Shown here one piece after another: positions 8,565 to 17,511 of a stretch of DNA of 64,000 nucleotides. Within the stretch, counting starts at the first letter, position 1. Each line of letters opens with the position of its first letter. Origin of the DNA: UBA1672 sp963977495 (GTDB lineage: Bacteria; Pseudomonadota; Alphaproteobacteria; Micavibrionales; Micavibrionaceae); NCBI GenBank assembly GCA_963977495.1, contig CAXBOT010000002.1, positions 1-64,000 on the forward strand, in the 5' to 3' direction. The notes below the pieces were generated by a model. The model saw only the letters and a list, made by a program, of their open reading frames with translations. It ran no database searches and was not told where the DNA came from. Both the position numbers and the translations under genes were made by a program.

Positions 8565-9812
8565 ATGACGTTTACCGTAAGTATTTATCTTTATTTTGCT
8601 TTGACGGCGATTGCCGGTTTTATCGTGGGCGCTGTCGTAATCTATATGGGACAAATGAAGCGCATAATCGGGCTGGAACGCGGAAATGCCGAATTACAGG
8701 CGCAGGCGCAATCCTCTCAGGAGGCATTGGATCGCGCGGGCGAGGCGCTTGATTTTCGTTTCAAGGCCACCGCGCAAGAGGCGCTGCAGAAAAGTAATGA
8801 GCAATTTTTACAACTCGCGCAGGAGCGCTTGAAGGGCGCGCAGGCAGATGGCGCGCATGATCTGGAAAAACGCCAAAATGCAATCAATGAAATGGTGAAG
8901 CCTGTTCATGAAAATCTGAAGGCACTCTCCGCCGCGTTGGAGCAAGTGAAGGGCACAGATCAGGCATTGCGTGAGGATGTCCAAAGTCTGAACCGCGAAA
9001 CCGCCAAGCTTGTCGGGGCGTTACGTGACCCATCGGCGCAAGGGCTGTGGGGAGAATTTATTCTTGAGGGCGTGTTGGAGAAATCAGGCCTGATTAAGGG
9101 TGTTCATTACGAAACACAGATCAGTTTTGAAACGCAAACCGGACGCCAGCGCCCTGATGCGATTATCCATATGCAAGACGGGTTCAACATCATTATTGAT
9201 GCCAAAGCACCGCTTAATGAATTTGCACAACGTTTATCTGAGGATATGAGCGAGGATGCCCATAACGCCCTGATGAAAAATCTGGCGGCTCAGGTGCGCT
9301 CACATGTTAAAAAACTCGGCTCTAAAAATTATTGGGAAAATGTCGATAGCCCTGATTTTACGGTTATGTTTTTACCATCCGAACATATGTATTCCATTGC
9401 CTTGCGCGCCGACCCGACATTGGTAGAGTTCGCCGCGACGCAGAATATTATTATTGCCTCTCCCACCTTATTGATGTCGTTGCTTCGGGTTGTCGGGGTC
9501 AGTTGGCGGCAGGTTGAATTGGTTGAAAATGCACAGGAAATTGCCGATCTTGGTTATGATCTGTATAAGCGTTTCTTGAAATTTACCGACCATTTTGAAA
9601 AGGTTGGTGGGCATTTGCAAAAGGCCATGGGCGGATATGACGCGGCGATTGGCTCGTTGGAAAGACAAGTTCTGCCTGCGGCGCGTAAATTTAAGGATTT
9701 ACAAGGCGCAAAGGCCGGTATCGAAGAGATTCAGGATTTGAAACCCGTTGAATCATTGCCTCGCGCACTCGCATTGACCGTGGAAGACGAGCAAGAGAAA
9801 AAACGCGCTTGA
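8565..9812 (+). CDS. rmuC: DNA recombination protein RmuC homologue
   Basis: A 415-residue RmuC-family protein: N-terminal membrane anchor (residues 5-27), a long coiled coil (about 35-150) rich in Ala, Gln and Glu, then the conserved PD-(D/E)XK-like core with GLWGEFILEGVLEKSGL, RPDAIIHM and NIIIDAKAPLNEF, followed by DFTVMFLPSEHMYSIAL. RmuC limits certain DNA rearrangements (inversions at short inverted repeats in E. coli); the biochemical activity is inferred from the nuclease-like fold. It stands 117 bp after engB and shortly before def. Confidence 0.92.
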   Translation: MTFTVSIYLYFALTAIAGFIVGAVVIYMGQMKRIIGLERGNAELQAQAQSSQEALDRAGEALDFRFKATAQEALQKSNEQFLQLAQERLKGAQADGAHDLEKRQNAINEMVKPVHENLKALSAALEQVKGTDQALREDVQSLNRETAKLVGALRDPSAQGLWGEFILEGVLEKSGLIKGVHYETQISFETQTGRQRPDAIIHMQDGFNIIIDAKAPLNEFAQRLSEDMSEDAHNALMKNLAAQVRSHVKKLGSKNYWENVDSPDFTVMFLPSEHMYSIALRADPTLVEFAATQNIIIASPTLLMSLLRVVGVSWRQVELVENAQEIADLGYDLYKRFLKFTDHFEKVGGHLQKAMGGYDAAIGSLERQVLPAARKFKDLQGAKAGIEEIQDLKPVESLPRALALTVEDEQEKKRA

Positions 9813-9858
9813 TCCTACGGCTTGAAATTACACGCAAAACCGATTATCACTTATTTCC

Positions 9859-10380
9859 ATGATAGATTATAAAATTGTTATTGTTCCTGATCCTGTGCTG
9901 AAAGAGGTCGCGCAACCCGTTGATAAGGTTGACGATGCGATCCGCGCGCAAATGGATGCCATGTTGCAAACGATGTATGATGCGCCGGGCATTGGGCTGG
10001 CGGCCAATCAGGTGAGCATGTTGAACCGTGTTCTTGTGATGGATTTATCGCGCCGTGATGATGAGGAAGAGGCGAAGCCCATTTTTATGGCCAATCCTGA
10101 AATTATCCATGCGTCTGAGGAAATGAGTGTGATGGAGGAAGGCTGTTTGTCTATCCCCCAGCAAAACGCCGATGTGGAACGCCCTGCCATCGTGCGCGTG
10201 AAATATCTGGATTATAATGGTAAGGAAGCCGAGCTTAAGGCGGAGGGGCTATTATCCCACTGCGTGCAGCATGAGATTGACCATCTGAACGGTGTGTTGT
10301 TTGTTGATTATTTGTCCAGCCTGAAGCGCAATATTATTTTGAAAAAAGTGCAAAAGCTGAAAAAACAGAATCTTTTGTAA
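9859..10380 (+). CDS. def: Peptide deformylase
   Basis: A 173-residue Fe/Zn hydrolase that removes the formyl group from nascent N-terminal fMet. All three family motifs are present: GIGLAANQV (about 43-51), EEGCLSIP (near 94-101, with the metal-binding Cys) and QHEIDHLNG (HExxH-type, metal ligands and catalytic Glu). The next gene, fmt, adds the formyl group, and the two are adjacent in most bacteria. Start ATG 9859; no competing start. Confidence 0.96.
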   Translation: MIDYKIVIVPDPVLKEVAQPVDKVDDAIRAQMDAMLQTMYDAPGIGLAANQVSMLNRVLVMDLSRRDDEEEAKPIFMANPEIIHASEEMSVMEEGCLSIPQQNADVERPAIVRVKYLDYNGKEAELKAEGLLSHCVQHEIDHLNGVLFVDYLSSLKRNIILKKVQKLKKQNLL

Positions 10381-10394
10381 GGCGGAGGATCAAA

Positions 10395-11339
10395 ATGGTT
10401 GATACGCCCTTAAAGATTGCCTTCATGGGAACACCTGACTTTGCCGCGGTTGCTTTGCAAGCCCTGATCGACAGCCCCCATCAAATTGTCTGCGTGTATT
10501 CACAGCCCCCCCGCCCCAAAGGGCGCGGACATAAGGTGCAGTGCTCTGCGGTGCATCTATTGGCAGAGCAGCATGCTATTCCCGTTTATACCCCTAAAAC
10601 ATTGAAGAGCGCCGAGGCGCAAGCAGAATTTGCTGCGCATCAGGTTGATGTTGCGGTTGTTGCGGCCTATGGCTTGTTGCTACCCGAAGCGGTGTTGCAG
10701 GCTCCAAAATATGGTTGTTTGAATATTCATGGCTCTCTTTTGCCGCGCTGGCGCGGGGCGTCACCGATACAGCATGCCATTTGGAAGGGCGATGCACAAT
10801 CAGGGGTCACCATCATGCAGATGGATAAGGGGCTGGATACGGGCGCGATGATTCTGAAGGGTGAAATCGCTCTGGACGCGGCGATGACCGCCTCTAAATT
10901 GCATGATGCATTGGCACAAATGGGCGCGCGCTTAACCTTGAGCGTGCTGGCGCAACTGGCGGCGGCGGGCGCGGTTGATGCGCAGAAACAAGATGATGAT
11001 TTAAGCGTTTATGCGCCGCTTCTTAAAAAACAGGACGGGCATGTGGACTGGGCGCAAAGTGCCGCCGAGATTGATCGGCAAGTGCGCGCGCTTAATCCGT
11101 GGCCGGGTGTTTGGGCGGATATTCAAGGCCAGCGGTTTAAAATTCTGGAAACGCGCCTTGTAACGGACGTGCAACTCGTTGCGCAGGGGGGCTCGGTTCT
11201 CAATAAAAAAGGCCATATCGCTTGTGGTCAGGGCAGCGCGCTGCACATTACGGTGATTCAGCCTGAAGGCAAGAAAGCCATGGATTTCGGCGCGGCGCTG
11301 AATGGCGGTTATATCAAAGTGGATGCTGTAATTGAATGA
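10395..11339 (+). CDS. fmt: Methionyl-tRNA formyltransferase
   Basis: A 314-residue enzyme that formylates initiator Met-tRNA using 10-formyltetrahydrofolate. N-terminal Rossmann-like domain with FMGTPDFAAVALQAL, the substrate loop SQPPRPKGRGHKVQ, and the folate/catalytic block CLNIHGSLLPRWRGASPIQHAI with the catalytic Asn-His and the downstream D of GVTIMQMDKGLDTG. A smaller C-terminal OB-like domain follows. Good ribosome binding site (GGCGGAGG) before ATG 10395. The stop overlaps the truA start (ATGA), so the two are translationally coupled. Confidence 0.96.
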   Translation: MVDTPLKIAFMGTPDFAAVALQALIDSPHQIVCVYSQPPRPKGRGHKVQCSAVHLLAEQHAIPVYTPKTLKSAEAQAEFAAHQVDVAVVAAYGLLLPEAVLQAPKYGCLNIHGSLLPRWRGASPIQHAIWKGDAQSGVTIMQMDKGLDTGAMILKGEIALDAAMTASKLHDALAQMGARLTLSVLAQLAAAGAVDAQKQDDDLSVYAPLLKKQDGHVDWAQSAAEIDRQVRALNPWPGVWADIQGQRFKILETRLVTDVQLVAQGGSVLNKKGHIACGQGSALHITVIQPEGKKAMDFGAALNGGYIKVDAVIE

Positions 11340-12100
11340 CGCGCTATAAACTTACATTGGAATATAAAGGCACGGACTACGCTGGGTGGCAGCGTCAGGT
11401 TGATGTGCCTTCTATTCAGCAATCTGTCGAAGAAGCGATTGCCGGATTTTCGAATCAGAGCGTTTCTGTTTGTGTTGCAGGGCGCACCGATGCGGGCGTT
11501 CATGCGCGCGCGCAAGTGGCGCATGTTGATCTGGACGCTTTTTCAAAACCGATGAATGAATATGCAATATTAAAGGCGATCAACGCGCATTTAAAACCGC
11601 AACCGATTAGCGTTATCGGCGTTGATGTTGTGGACGAGGATTTTCACGCGCGTTTTGCAGCCGTCAATAAATTATATGAATACCGCATTGTTAACCGCCC
11701 GAGCTTTTTAGCGTTGGAGCGTGGCTTGATCTGGCATATCGGCAGACCTCTGGATGTTGATGCGATGCGGGCGGGGGCACAGTATTTGTTGGGACACCAC
11801 GATTTCACAACGTTCCGCGATTCAGAATGTCAGGCGCAATCACCGATGAAAACGCTGGATCGTCTGGATATCGCTGTGCGCGATTACGATCAGTGCGGTG
11901 GACGGGAAATCATTGTGCAAACCGAGGGCAAATCATTTTTGCACCATCAGGTGCGCAATTTCGTCGGGACGCTGTCGCTGGTTGGTCTTGGGAAATGGAC
12001 GCCGGAGGATGTAAAATTGGCTCTGGCGGCAAAAGACCGAACAAAGGGCGGACCGACGGCGCCATCAGATGGCTTGTATTTGATGCGGGTTGATTATTGA
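11336..12100 (+). CDS. truA: tRNA pseudouridine(38-40) synthase TruA
   Basis: A 254-residue TruA that isomerises uridines 38-40 in the tRNA anticodon arm. Starts TRYKLTLEYKGTDYAGWQRQ, the typical N-terminus; catalytic Asp lies in VAGRTDAGVHARAQ (about residues 46-59); FLHHQVRNFVGTL is the conserved C-terminal block. It overlaps fmt by 4 nt and its stop overlaps the next start (TGATG), giving a tight fmt-truA-12100 unit. Confidence 0.96.
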   Translation: MTRYKLTLEYKGTDYAGWQRQVDVPSIQQSVEEAIAGFSNQSVSVCVAGRTDAGVHARAQVAHVDLDAFSKPMNEYAILKAINAHLKPQPISVIGVDVVDEDFHARFAAVNKLYEYRIVNRPSFLALERGLIWHIGRPLDVDAMRAGAQYLLGHHDFTTFRDSECQAQSPMKTLDRLDIAVRDYDQCGGREIIVQTEGKSFLHHQVRNFVGTLSLVGLGKWTPEDVKLALAAKDRTKGGPTAPSDGLYLMRVDY

Positions 12101-12426
12101 TGGAATTGCTCTCGGTTTACCATGTGGCGGTGTATGTGCCGGAGGATGCGCTGGAGGATTTTATCCAAAAAATAAGCCCGCATATCCCATCATTTTTGGG
12201 ACATTACGATCATGTATGTTGGTGGAGCGAAGCGGGCAATGAACAATATCGAAACAAAGATGGCGGCGACATAAAGCGCAATGCATCCCACCGCGTCGCG
12301 CTTTATTTGCCCCAAGATGACGCGCTGTTGCAGCGCTTTATCAATGAGATCGTGATTGAAAATCATCCGTGGGTTGAACCTGTGATTACAGTATCAATAC
12401 AAAAAATTGTAAATCACGCAAAATAG
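12100..12426 (+). CDS. YqfO/NIF3-middle-domain-like small protein
   Basis: A 108-residue protein with the layout of the free-standing PII/CutA-like domain also inserted in NIF3/YqfO proteins: opening strand YHVAVYVPEDALEDFIQKI, then a GHYDHVCWW segment resembling the GxY-x-C/F-x-F pattern of that family, and a closing PHEEP-like HPWVEPVI. The family is thought to bind metals or small ligands; function is not established. The frame could be read from a TTG one codon earlier (12097), but ATG 12100 overlaps the truA stop in the usual TGATG arrangement. The family call is moderate. Confidence 0.55.
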   Translation: MELLSVYHVAVYVPEDALEDFIQKISPHIPSFLGHYDHVCWWSEAGNEQYRNKDGGDIKRNASHRVALYLPQDDALLQRFINEIVIENHPWVEPVITVSIQKIVNHAK

Positions 12427-12465
12427 TGCCATTATGCGGCATAATTATATGTAAAAGGGTGTGTT

Positions 12466-13164
12466 ATGAGAGCGTATTTGGCAATATGCGTGGTTTGTTT
12501 CTTGGCGATGGTGGTTCCGCATACCGCCGCGGGAGAAGGGAAATTGATGGAGCCCGTTCAGGCTCAAAAGTCGATTCACGATATCAATCGTTTAAAACCG
12601 TTGCAAAATCCACGTCATGAACAATCGTCCAAAGTTTTGAATCGTCACGTACTGGATCGCGGCGGTAAAGTTATTGGCGCGGTTGATGATGTGTTGATTG
12701 GTGACAATGGCAAGGTTTTATCGTTGCGTGTGCGTTTTGACCAATTACGTTTGTCACAGCCCGTTTTCTTAAATTACGAAACTTTTGGTGTCGGAAATGT
12801 CATTGATGGATATCGCCTGGAATTTGACGCTCAGGAAATTGAGGATATATATCCGGCGCTTTTATCATCAATGGACGTCGCCGCAGGCGAAAAAGCCACA
12901 CAGCGCAGTACAAAAGATTTAATCGGCAGTAAGGTTGTAACATCAGCAGGGGTACATATTGGTACGTTGGATGATGTTTTGTTCGATCAAGGCGGGTCAT
13001 ATATCAGAAATATGTATATGACCATCAATTATCAGGCGATACATGAAAAAGGAATCGCCGTTCCGTTATCGGTTTTACAATTCGAGCAAAAAGACGGGCA
13101 TACGCATATTGTTGTTGATCAAAAATATGCAGATATGATTGTTCAATATGCTAAAGACAGTTAA
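12466..13164 (+). CDS. Secreted PRC-barrel domain protein
   Basis: 232 residues with a signal peptide (hydrophobic core about 4-20, AxA-like cleavage near TAAGEG) and two PRC-barrel modules. Each is recognisable by a [V/I]G-x-[V/L]-DDVL segment: KVIGAVDDVLIGDNGKVLSLRVRF (about 66-89) and HIGTLDDVLFDQGGSYIRNMYM (about 165-186). PRC barrels are small beta-barrels that mediate protein or RNA contacts; exported tandem forms occur in alphaproteobacteria without assigned function. It has its own start region after an intergenic gap of 39 bp and is convergent with dapE. Confidence 0.75.
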   Translation: MRAYLAICVVCFLAMVVPHTAAGEGKLMEPVQAQKSIHDINRLKPLQNPRHEQSSKVLNRHVLDRGGKVIGAVDDVLIGDNGKVLSLRVRFDQLRLSQPVFLNYETFGVGNVIDGYRLEFDAQEIEDIYPALLSSMDVAAGEKATQRSTKDLIGSKVVTSAGVHIGTLDDVLFDQGGSYIRNMYMTINYQAIHEKGIAVPLSVLQFEQKDGHTHIVVDQKYADMIVQYAKDS

Positions 13165-13175
13165 ATCACGCGTGC

Positions 13176-14312
13176 TTATTTGAGGTATAGCGTCAAAATC
13201 CGCGCAAAGATTTCGGTTAAATCCTTTAAATCCTGAACAGATGCATTTTCATTAATTTGATGAATTGTCGCATTGATTCCGCCAAATTCAACAACAGGGC
13301 AGTATTTCGATACGAACCGTGCATCCGATGTGCCGCCATTGGTCGTAAATTCCGGCGTGTTGCCTGTGACATCCTGAACGGCTGTTTTAACGATATCTGA
13401 CCATGGGCCGGGCGTGGTTAAAAAGCTTTCTGAACCATAAACAAGATCCAAATGATAGTCATATCCGGTGCTTTTCAGGATATCGTGGAGCTTTTGAGCC
13501 AGCGTTTCGCCGCTCCACAAATCATTGAAACGGATATTGAAATGGGCAACGCCTTGTTTCGGTATGACGTTATCGGCGGTGTTGCCGACATCGATGGTAG
13601 TGATTTCAAGATTGGTCGGCGGAAAATAATGGCTGCCCTCGTCGAAGGCGCATTGACCGAGTAACTCCAGCATTTGCACAAGTTTGGGGAGCGGGTTATC
13701 CGCCAAATGTTGATAGGCAACGTGGCCTTGCTTGCCGTTGACATGCAGAATACCCGTTAGAGAGCCTCTGCGCCCGATTTTAATTTCCTGCCCCAAATGA
13801 TCGGGGTTGGTTGGCTCGCCCACTAAGGCGACATCGGGCACGTGACCGTTTTCTTGCATCCATTCAAGGACTTTAATCGTACCGTTAATGGCGGGGCCTT
13901 CTTCATCACCTGTAATCAGCAGACTGATAGAGCCTTTGGGCGGATTATTATCCAGATAATGCGATACGGCAGCCGTAAAGGCGGCGACGGAGCCCTTCAT
14001 ATCGCTGGCGCCGCGTCCGTATAGAATACCGTCTTCGATATGTGGATTGAACGGGCCGTGATTCCATGCCTCAACGGGGCCGGTCGGCACAACGTCCGTA
14101 TGTCCGGCGTAGCAAATATGCGGCGCTTCGTTGCCCAGTCGTGCAAAGAGGTTGGATACTTTGTCCTCCCCTTCGCCAAATTCGAGGTGGTGGCATTCAA
14201 AGCCAAGCGCGGCGAGTTGTTCGGATAAATAAACGAGCGCGCCCTCATCTTTCGGTGTGATCGATGGGCAGGCAACTAGTTTTTGGGTGAGTTCAATAAC
14301 ATCATAGGGCAT
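13176..14312 (-). CDS. dapE: Succinyl-diaminopimelate desuccinylase
   Basis: A 378-residue M20-family dinuclear zinc hydrolase that cleaves N-succinyl-LL-diaminopimelate in lysine and peptidoglycan precursor synthesis. Metal-binding motifs: CYAGHTDVVP (His and Asp, about 66-75), GRGASDMKGSVAAF (second Asp), and ITGDEEGPAING with the catalytic/metal Glu pair. The dimerisation domain fills the middle, and the ending region SDARFVSKYCPVVEFGG is typical of DapE. It forms a minus-strand group with an unknown gene and dapD, which supplies the succinylated pathway entry. Confidence 0.96.
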   Translation of the reverse strand: MPYDVIELTQKLVACPSITPKDEGALVYLSEQLAALGFECHHLEFGEGEDKVSNLFARLGNEAPHICYAGHTDVVPTGPVEAWNHGPFNPHIEDGILYGRGASDMKGSVAAFTAAVSHYLDNNPPKGSISLLITGDEEGPAINGTIKVLEWMQENGHVPDVALVGEPTNPDHLGQEIKIGRRGSLTGILHVNGKQGHVAYQHLADNPLPKLVQMLELLGQCAFDEGSHYFPPTNLEITTIDVGNTADNVIPKQGVAHFNIRFNDLWSGETLAQKLHDILKSTGYDYHLDLVYGSESFLTTPGPWSDIVKTAVQDVTGNTPEFTTNGGTSDARFVSKYCPVVEFGGINATIHQINENASVQDLKDLTEIFARILTLYLK

Positions 14313-14323
14313 AGGTCAGAATA

Positions 14324-15505
14324 CTATTCAGAAAGATCGAGCTTGTCATCAGGAATTGGCGCGTCAGGCCCATTTTTTATTGTCATCGACTCTTCATATT
14401 GATCGACCATTTGATCGACAATGTTTTTCAGAGTGGGGTGTTCTTGTGCTTCGGCCTGAAAACTTTCAAGCATGCGTTTGATCATCCATGAATCCTGATC
14501 GAGGAATTCGGAATATAAAATGGCTTCGTCCAATGAACGGCGTATGTCTATTTTCGCGGTTTCGGCATGCACCTCAGCATCGGGGTTAAGCGCCAGTTTT
14601 TTCGGGTGATATAATGTGATCCCTTCAAGGCAACGATCGGCAATGTCGAGTTTGGCTGTCATTAAATGGAAATAATTCGCGAGCTGCGGATAGCGTTCGG
14701 CGGAGTTTTCAAGAATTTGACGTTGCTTGAACAGGCGGTGCGTTTCGTCAATATGCAAGATGTCTTGCTCTATCGTAAAATAATTAGAGGAAAGCCCATA
14801 GCGGCTTGTCAGGCTGTCCAGCTTATCCGTTGCCTTTGTCGCCACACTTGCCCAGAGCGATTCCACGGCGTCCATATAAAGATTACGATCATTGTTAAAG
14901 GTGGTGACCCTTACTTTGTTGCCCTCAGCATCTTTGGTTTTTCTGCCGAACGTTAGGGTGTCCATAGATTGGCAGTCACATTCTAAGGCATCGTATAATT
15001 CTTGCCTTTGCGCTTGCGGGATGCGTTTTTCTGAATCAATACGCTGCGTCATATAGGCGCGAAATTCATCAACCGATGAATCATAGAAATCCTCATCAAC
15101 ATCATGCACTGTCGTGGCCGTAAATAAGCGTTCGGCCGATTGCTGCGCTTCCGGGATTTTTTGTTTTTTCCCGTCGACTATTTCATAAGTAACGCGCCTT
15201 GGAATAATATTGTTGGGTGTGTAATTGCTGGCGTCGATAAGGCTTTTTTGTAAAATGAGCTGGTTTAATTCGTGAATAATATCGGCGGTAAAACCGTCTT
15301 TGCGTTTGTGATCTTCGGTTTTATATTGCATGAGATAATCAAGCGCGAATTCGGCGAGCCACCAACGCTCTGACCCATCTTCATAGGGGTCTTCATAAAA
15401 TTCTTTCAGACGGGATATTTTGTCATTTGCTTCGGCAAGCGAATCGTTAGCCAGTTCGTCATCTGACTTTTGAGCGACATGCTTGAATGCATCGATATAG
15501 ACCAT
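14324..15505 (-). CDS. Hypothetical protein, 393 aa, within the dap gene group
   Basis: No family is recognised. The product is soluble-looking, rich in Asp, Glu, Leu and Tyr, predicted largely helical, with no signal peptide or membrane helix. It lies between dapD (100 bp upstream) and dapE (11 bp downstream), so it is probably co-transcribed with dapE, but nothing in the sequence ties it to lysine synthesis. Composition matches the neighbourhood. It could be a lineage-restricted gene. Confidence 0.65.
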   Translation of the reverse strand: MVYIDAFKHVAQKSDDELANDSLAEANDKISRLKEFYEDPYEDGSERWWLAEFALDYLMQYKTEDHKRKDGFTADIIHELNQLILQKSLIDASNYTPNNIIPRRVTYEIVDGKKQKIPEAQQSAERLFTATTVHDVDEDFYDSSVDEFRAYMTQRIDSEKRIPQAQRQELYDALECDCQSMDTLTFGRKTKDAEGNKVRVTTFNNDRNLYMDAVESLWASVATKATDKLDSLTSRYGLSSNYFTIEQDILHIDETHRLFKQRQILENSAERYPQLANYFHLMTAKLDIADRCLEGITLYHPKKLALNPDAEVHAETAKIDIRRSLDEAILYSEFLDQDSWMIKRMLESFQAEAQEHPTLKNIVDQMVDQYEESMTIKNGPDAPIPDDKLDLSE

Positions 15506-15604
15506 ATTCGACCTGTTTTGTTATGCACAGAACAGTTAGCACAAGACAGGAGAAAATGCAAAATATGTAAACACATCAGAAAACCCTAATTTATGGGGCT
15601 TTAT

Positions 15605-16456
15605 TTAGTCACGTAAAAGTTCGTTAATGCCTGTTTTGCTGCGTGTGCGCTCATCAACACGTTTGACAATGACTGCACATGCCAGACTTGGCGCAGGTGC
15701 GCCGTTTGGCATTGTTTTGTCTGATGGCAATGTTCCGGGAATAACAACCGAATAGGATGGTACGCGCCCGTGGAAAATTTCACCGGTTTGGCGATCAATA
15801 ATTTTGGTCGAAGCACCAAGGAAAACGCCCATGGAAATGACAGAACCTTTTTCAACGATCACGCCTTCTGCGACTTCGGATCGTGCGCCGATAAAGACGT
15901 TATCTTCGATAATAACAGGCTCGGCCTGAAGCGGTTCAAGAACGCCGCCAATACCCACGCCGCCTGAAATGTGGCAATTTGCGCCGATTTGCGCGCATGA
16001 ACCAACGGTTGACCATGTGTCAATCATTGTGCCTTCACCAACATAAGCACCGACATTCAAGAAACACGGCATCAAAACGGCATTGGGGGCAACATAAGCG
16101 GAGTGGCGTACAATCGAATCAGGTACGGCGCGAAATCCAGCCTTGCTGAATTCTGCTTCGCCCCAACCGACAAATTTGCTTTGTACTTTGTCATACCAGT
16201 TGGCCATACCGGGGCCGCCGGAAATAATTTGGTTCGCATTGAGACTGAAAGATAACAAAACCGCTTTTTTAAGCCACTGATTAACAACCCAGCCACTATC
16301 TGTGGGGTTTGCGACGCGCACCTTGCCGGAATCCAATAAGGCGAGGGCTTGTTCAACGGCATCGCGATACTCGCCTTGCGTTGTGTTATTGATGGACGCT
16401 TTGTTGTCCCAAGCGGTGTTTATGGTTGTTTCCAGTTGTGCGTATGTATCGGCCAT
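15605..16456 (-). CDS. dapD: Tetrahydrodipicolinate N-succinyltransferase
   Basis: A 283-residue left-handed beta-helix acyltransferase that succinylates tetrahydrodipicolinate in the diaminopimelate pathway. An N-terminal helical domain (MADTYAQLETTINTAWDNK) is followed by hexapeptide repeats such as VGEGTMIDTWSTVGSCAQIG and GGVLEPLQAEPVIIEDN. The C-terminal segment TIIDRQTGEI-like KIIDRQTGEIFHGRVP and KRVDERTRSKTGINELLRD are diagnostic. Pairs with dapE in the same strand group, so the succinylase branch of lysine synthesis is encoded here. Confidence 0.96.
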   Translation of the reverse strand: MADTYAQLETTINTAWDNKASINNTTQGEYRDAVEQALALLDSGKVRVANPTDSGWVVNQWLKKAVLLSFSLNANQIISGGPGMANWYDKVQSKFVGWGEAEFSKAGFRAVPDSIVRHSAYVAPNAVLMPCFLNVGAYVGEGTMIDTWSTVGSCAQIGANCHISGGVGIGGVLEPLQAEPVIIEDNVFIGARSEVAEGVIVEKGSVISMGVFLGASTKIIDRQTGEIFHGRVPSYSVVIPGTLPSDKTMPNGAPAPSLACAVIVKRVDERTRSKTGINELLRD

Positions 16457-16536
16457 GCTTTTTAAATCTCTTTTTCACTATTAAAAGTATTAAACGCGTT
16501 GAATTCACCACGAAGAGCGTTCAAAATCAAGTTGAT

Positions 16537-17511
16537 ATGATGAGAAAACCAATAAAAAGCCAATCTGAATACACGATTACGTGGAATGACGACGATGCAC
16601 AGGCATGGGCGGAGCGTGGATTGCGCGCTAAACGGATGAACTTATTGCAATCGAGCGCTTATGCGCGGGCGATGGCCAAAATGAATAATCAGCGCATCAA
16701 GCGCGGTGTGATTCTGCGGCGCGGTCAAGAGGTGGGCATGGTTCAAATCCTTGAGGCGGGGCTTTTAAAAAACGCTGTTCATGCTGTTTTGCTGGATCGC
16801 GGGCCGTTATGGTTTGACGGCTATGGCAGTCTTGATGACTTTAAGGGTTTTTTGGATGTGTTTTCGAGGCAATATCCCAAACGTTTCGGGCGGCGCATTC
16901 GGTTTATTCCTGAGATAGACAATACCGATCAGGCCGCAAAGATCATGCGTGATTACGGTTATATGCCTGTAACGACCCATGGCTATGAAACAATATGGCT
17001 TGATTTGCGCCCCAATCTGGAAGCGCTGCGTAAGCAATTAAGCGGGAAATGGCGTAATAAACTCAATCAGGCAGAGCGTCAAAAGCTCGATATCGTCTGG
17101 AGTGATGAAGGCGCGCATTTCTCATGGTTGATGAAATGTTATGCCATGGATAAGGCGCAAAGAAATTATGACGGGCCGTCGGTTAAAACGATGATCGCGC
17201 TGGCGGGTGAATTCTCCCGTGGGAAAAACATGTTGATTGGCACCGCGATGTTGGATCATAAGCCAATAGCCGCTATATTACTTTTGATACATGATAGTGG
17301 TGCGACCTATCAAATCGGCTATACATCAGATGATGGGCGAAATTCTCGTGCGCATTACTTATTGCTTTGGTCTGCACTTGGGCAGCTAAAAGGAAGGAAT
17401 ATCAATGATTTCGATCTCGGAGGGGTTAACGGACAAAGCGCCGAAGGTATTAAAAAATTCAAAAAAGGGATGGGCGGCGCGGTCTATGAAACGCTTGGGC
17501 TTTATCGCTAG
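16537..17511 (+). CDS. FemAB-like / GNAT-fold aminoacyl or acyl transferase
   Basis: About 324 residues from the ATG at 16537 (a longer frame back to 16426 would overlap the divergent dapD and has no better start). The pattern is that of FemA/FemB/FemX-related GNAT proteins: LLQSSAYARAM near the N-terminus, WRNKLNQAERQKLDIVW mid-protein (the conserved RN-K segment), and the closing ending YLLLWSALGQLKGRNINDFDLGG-like block followed by GIKKFKKGMGG. Such enzymes add amino acids to peptidoglycan stem peptides, or act as BioF2-like acyltransferases in gram-negatives. Substrate unknown. The next gene begins inside its 3' end. Confidence 0.7.
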   Translation: MMRKPIKSQSEYTITWNDDDAQAWAERGLRAKRMNLLQSSAYARAMAKMNNQRIKRGVILRRGQEVGMVQILEAGLLKNAVHAVLLDRGPLWFDGYGSLDDFKGFLDVFSRQYPKRFGRRIRFIPEIDNTDQAAKIMRDYGYMPVTTHGYETIWLDLRPNLEALRKQLSGKWRNKLNQAERQKLDIVWSDEGAHFSWLMKCYAMDKAQRNYDGPSVKTMIALAGEFSRGKNMLIGTAMLDHKPIAAILLLIHDSGATYQIGYTSDDGRNSRAHYLLLWSALGQLKGRNINDFDLGGVNGQSAEGIKKFKKGMGGAVYETLGLYR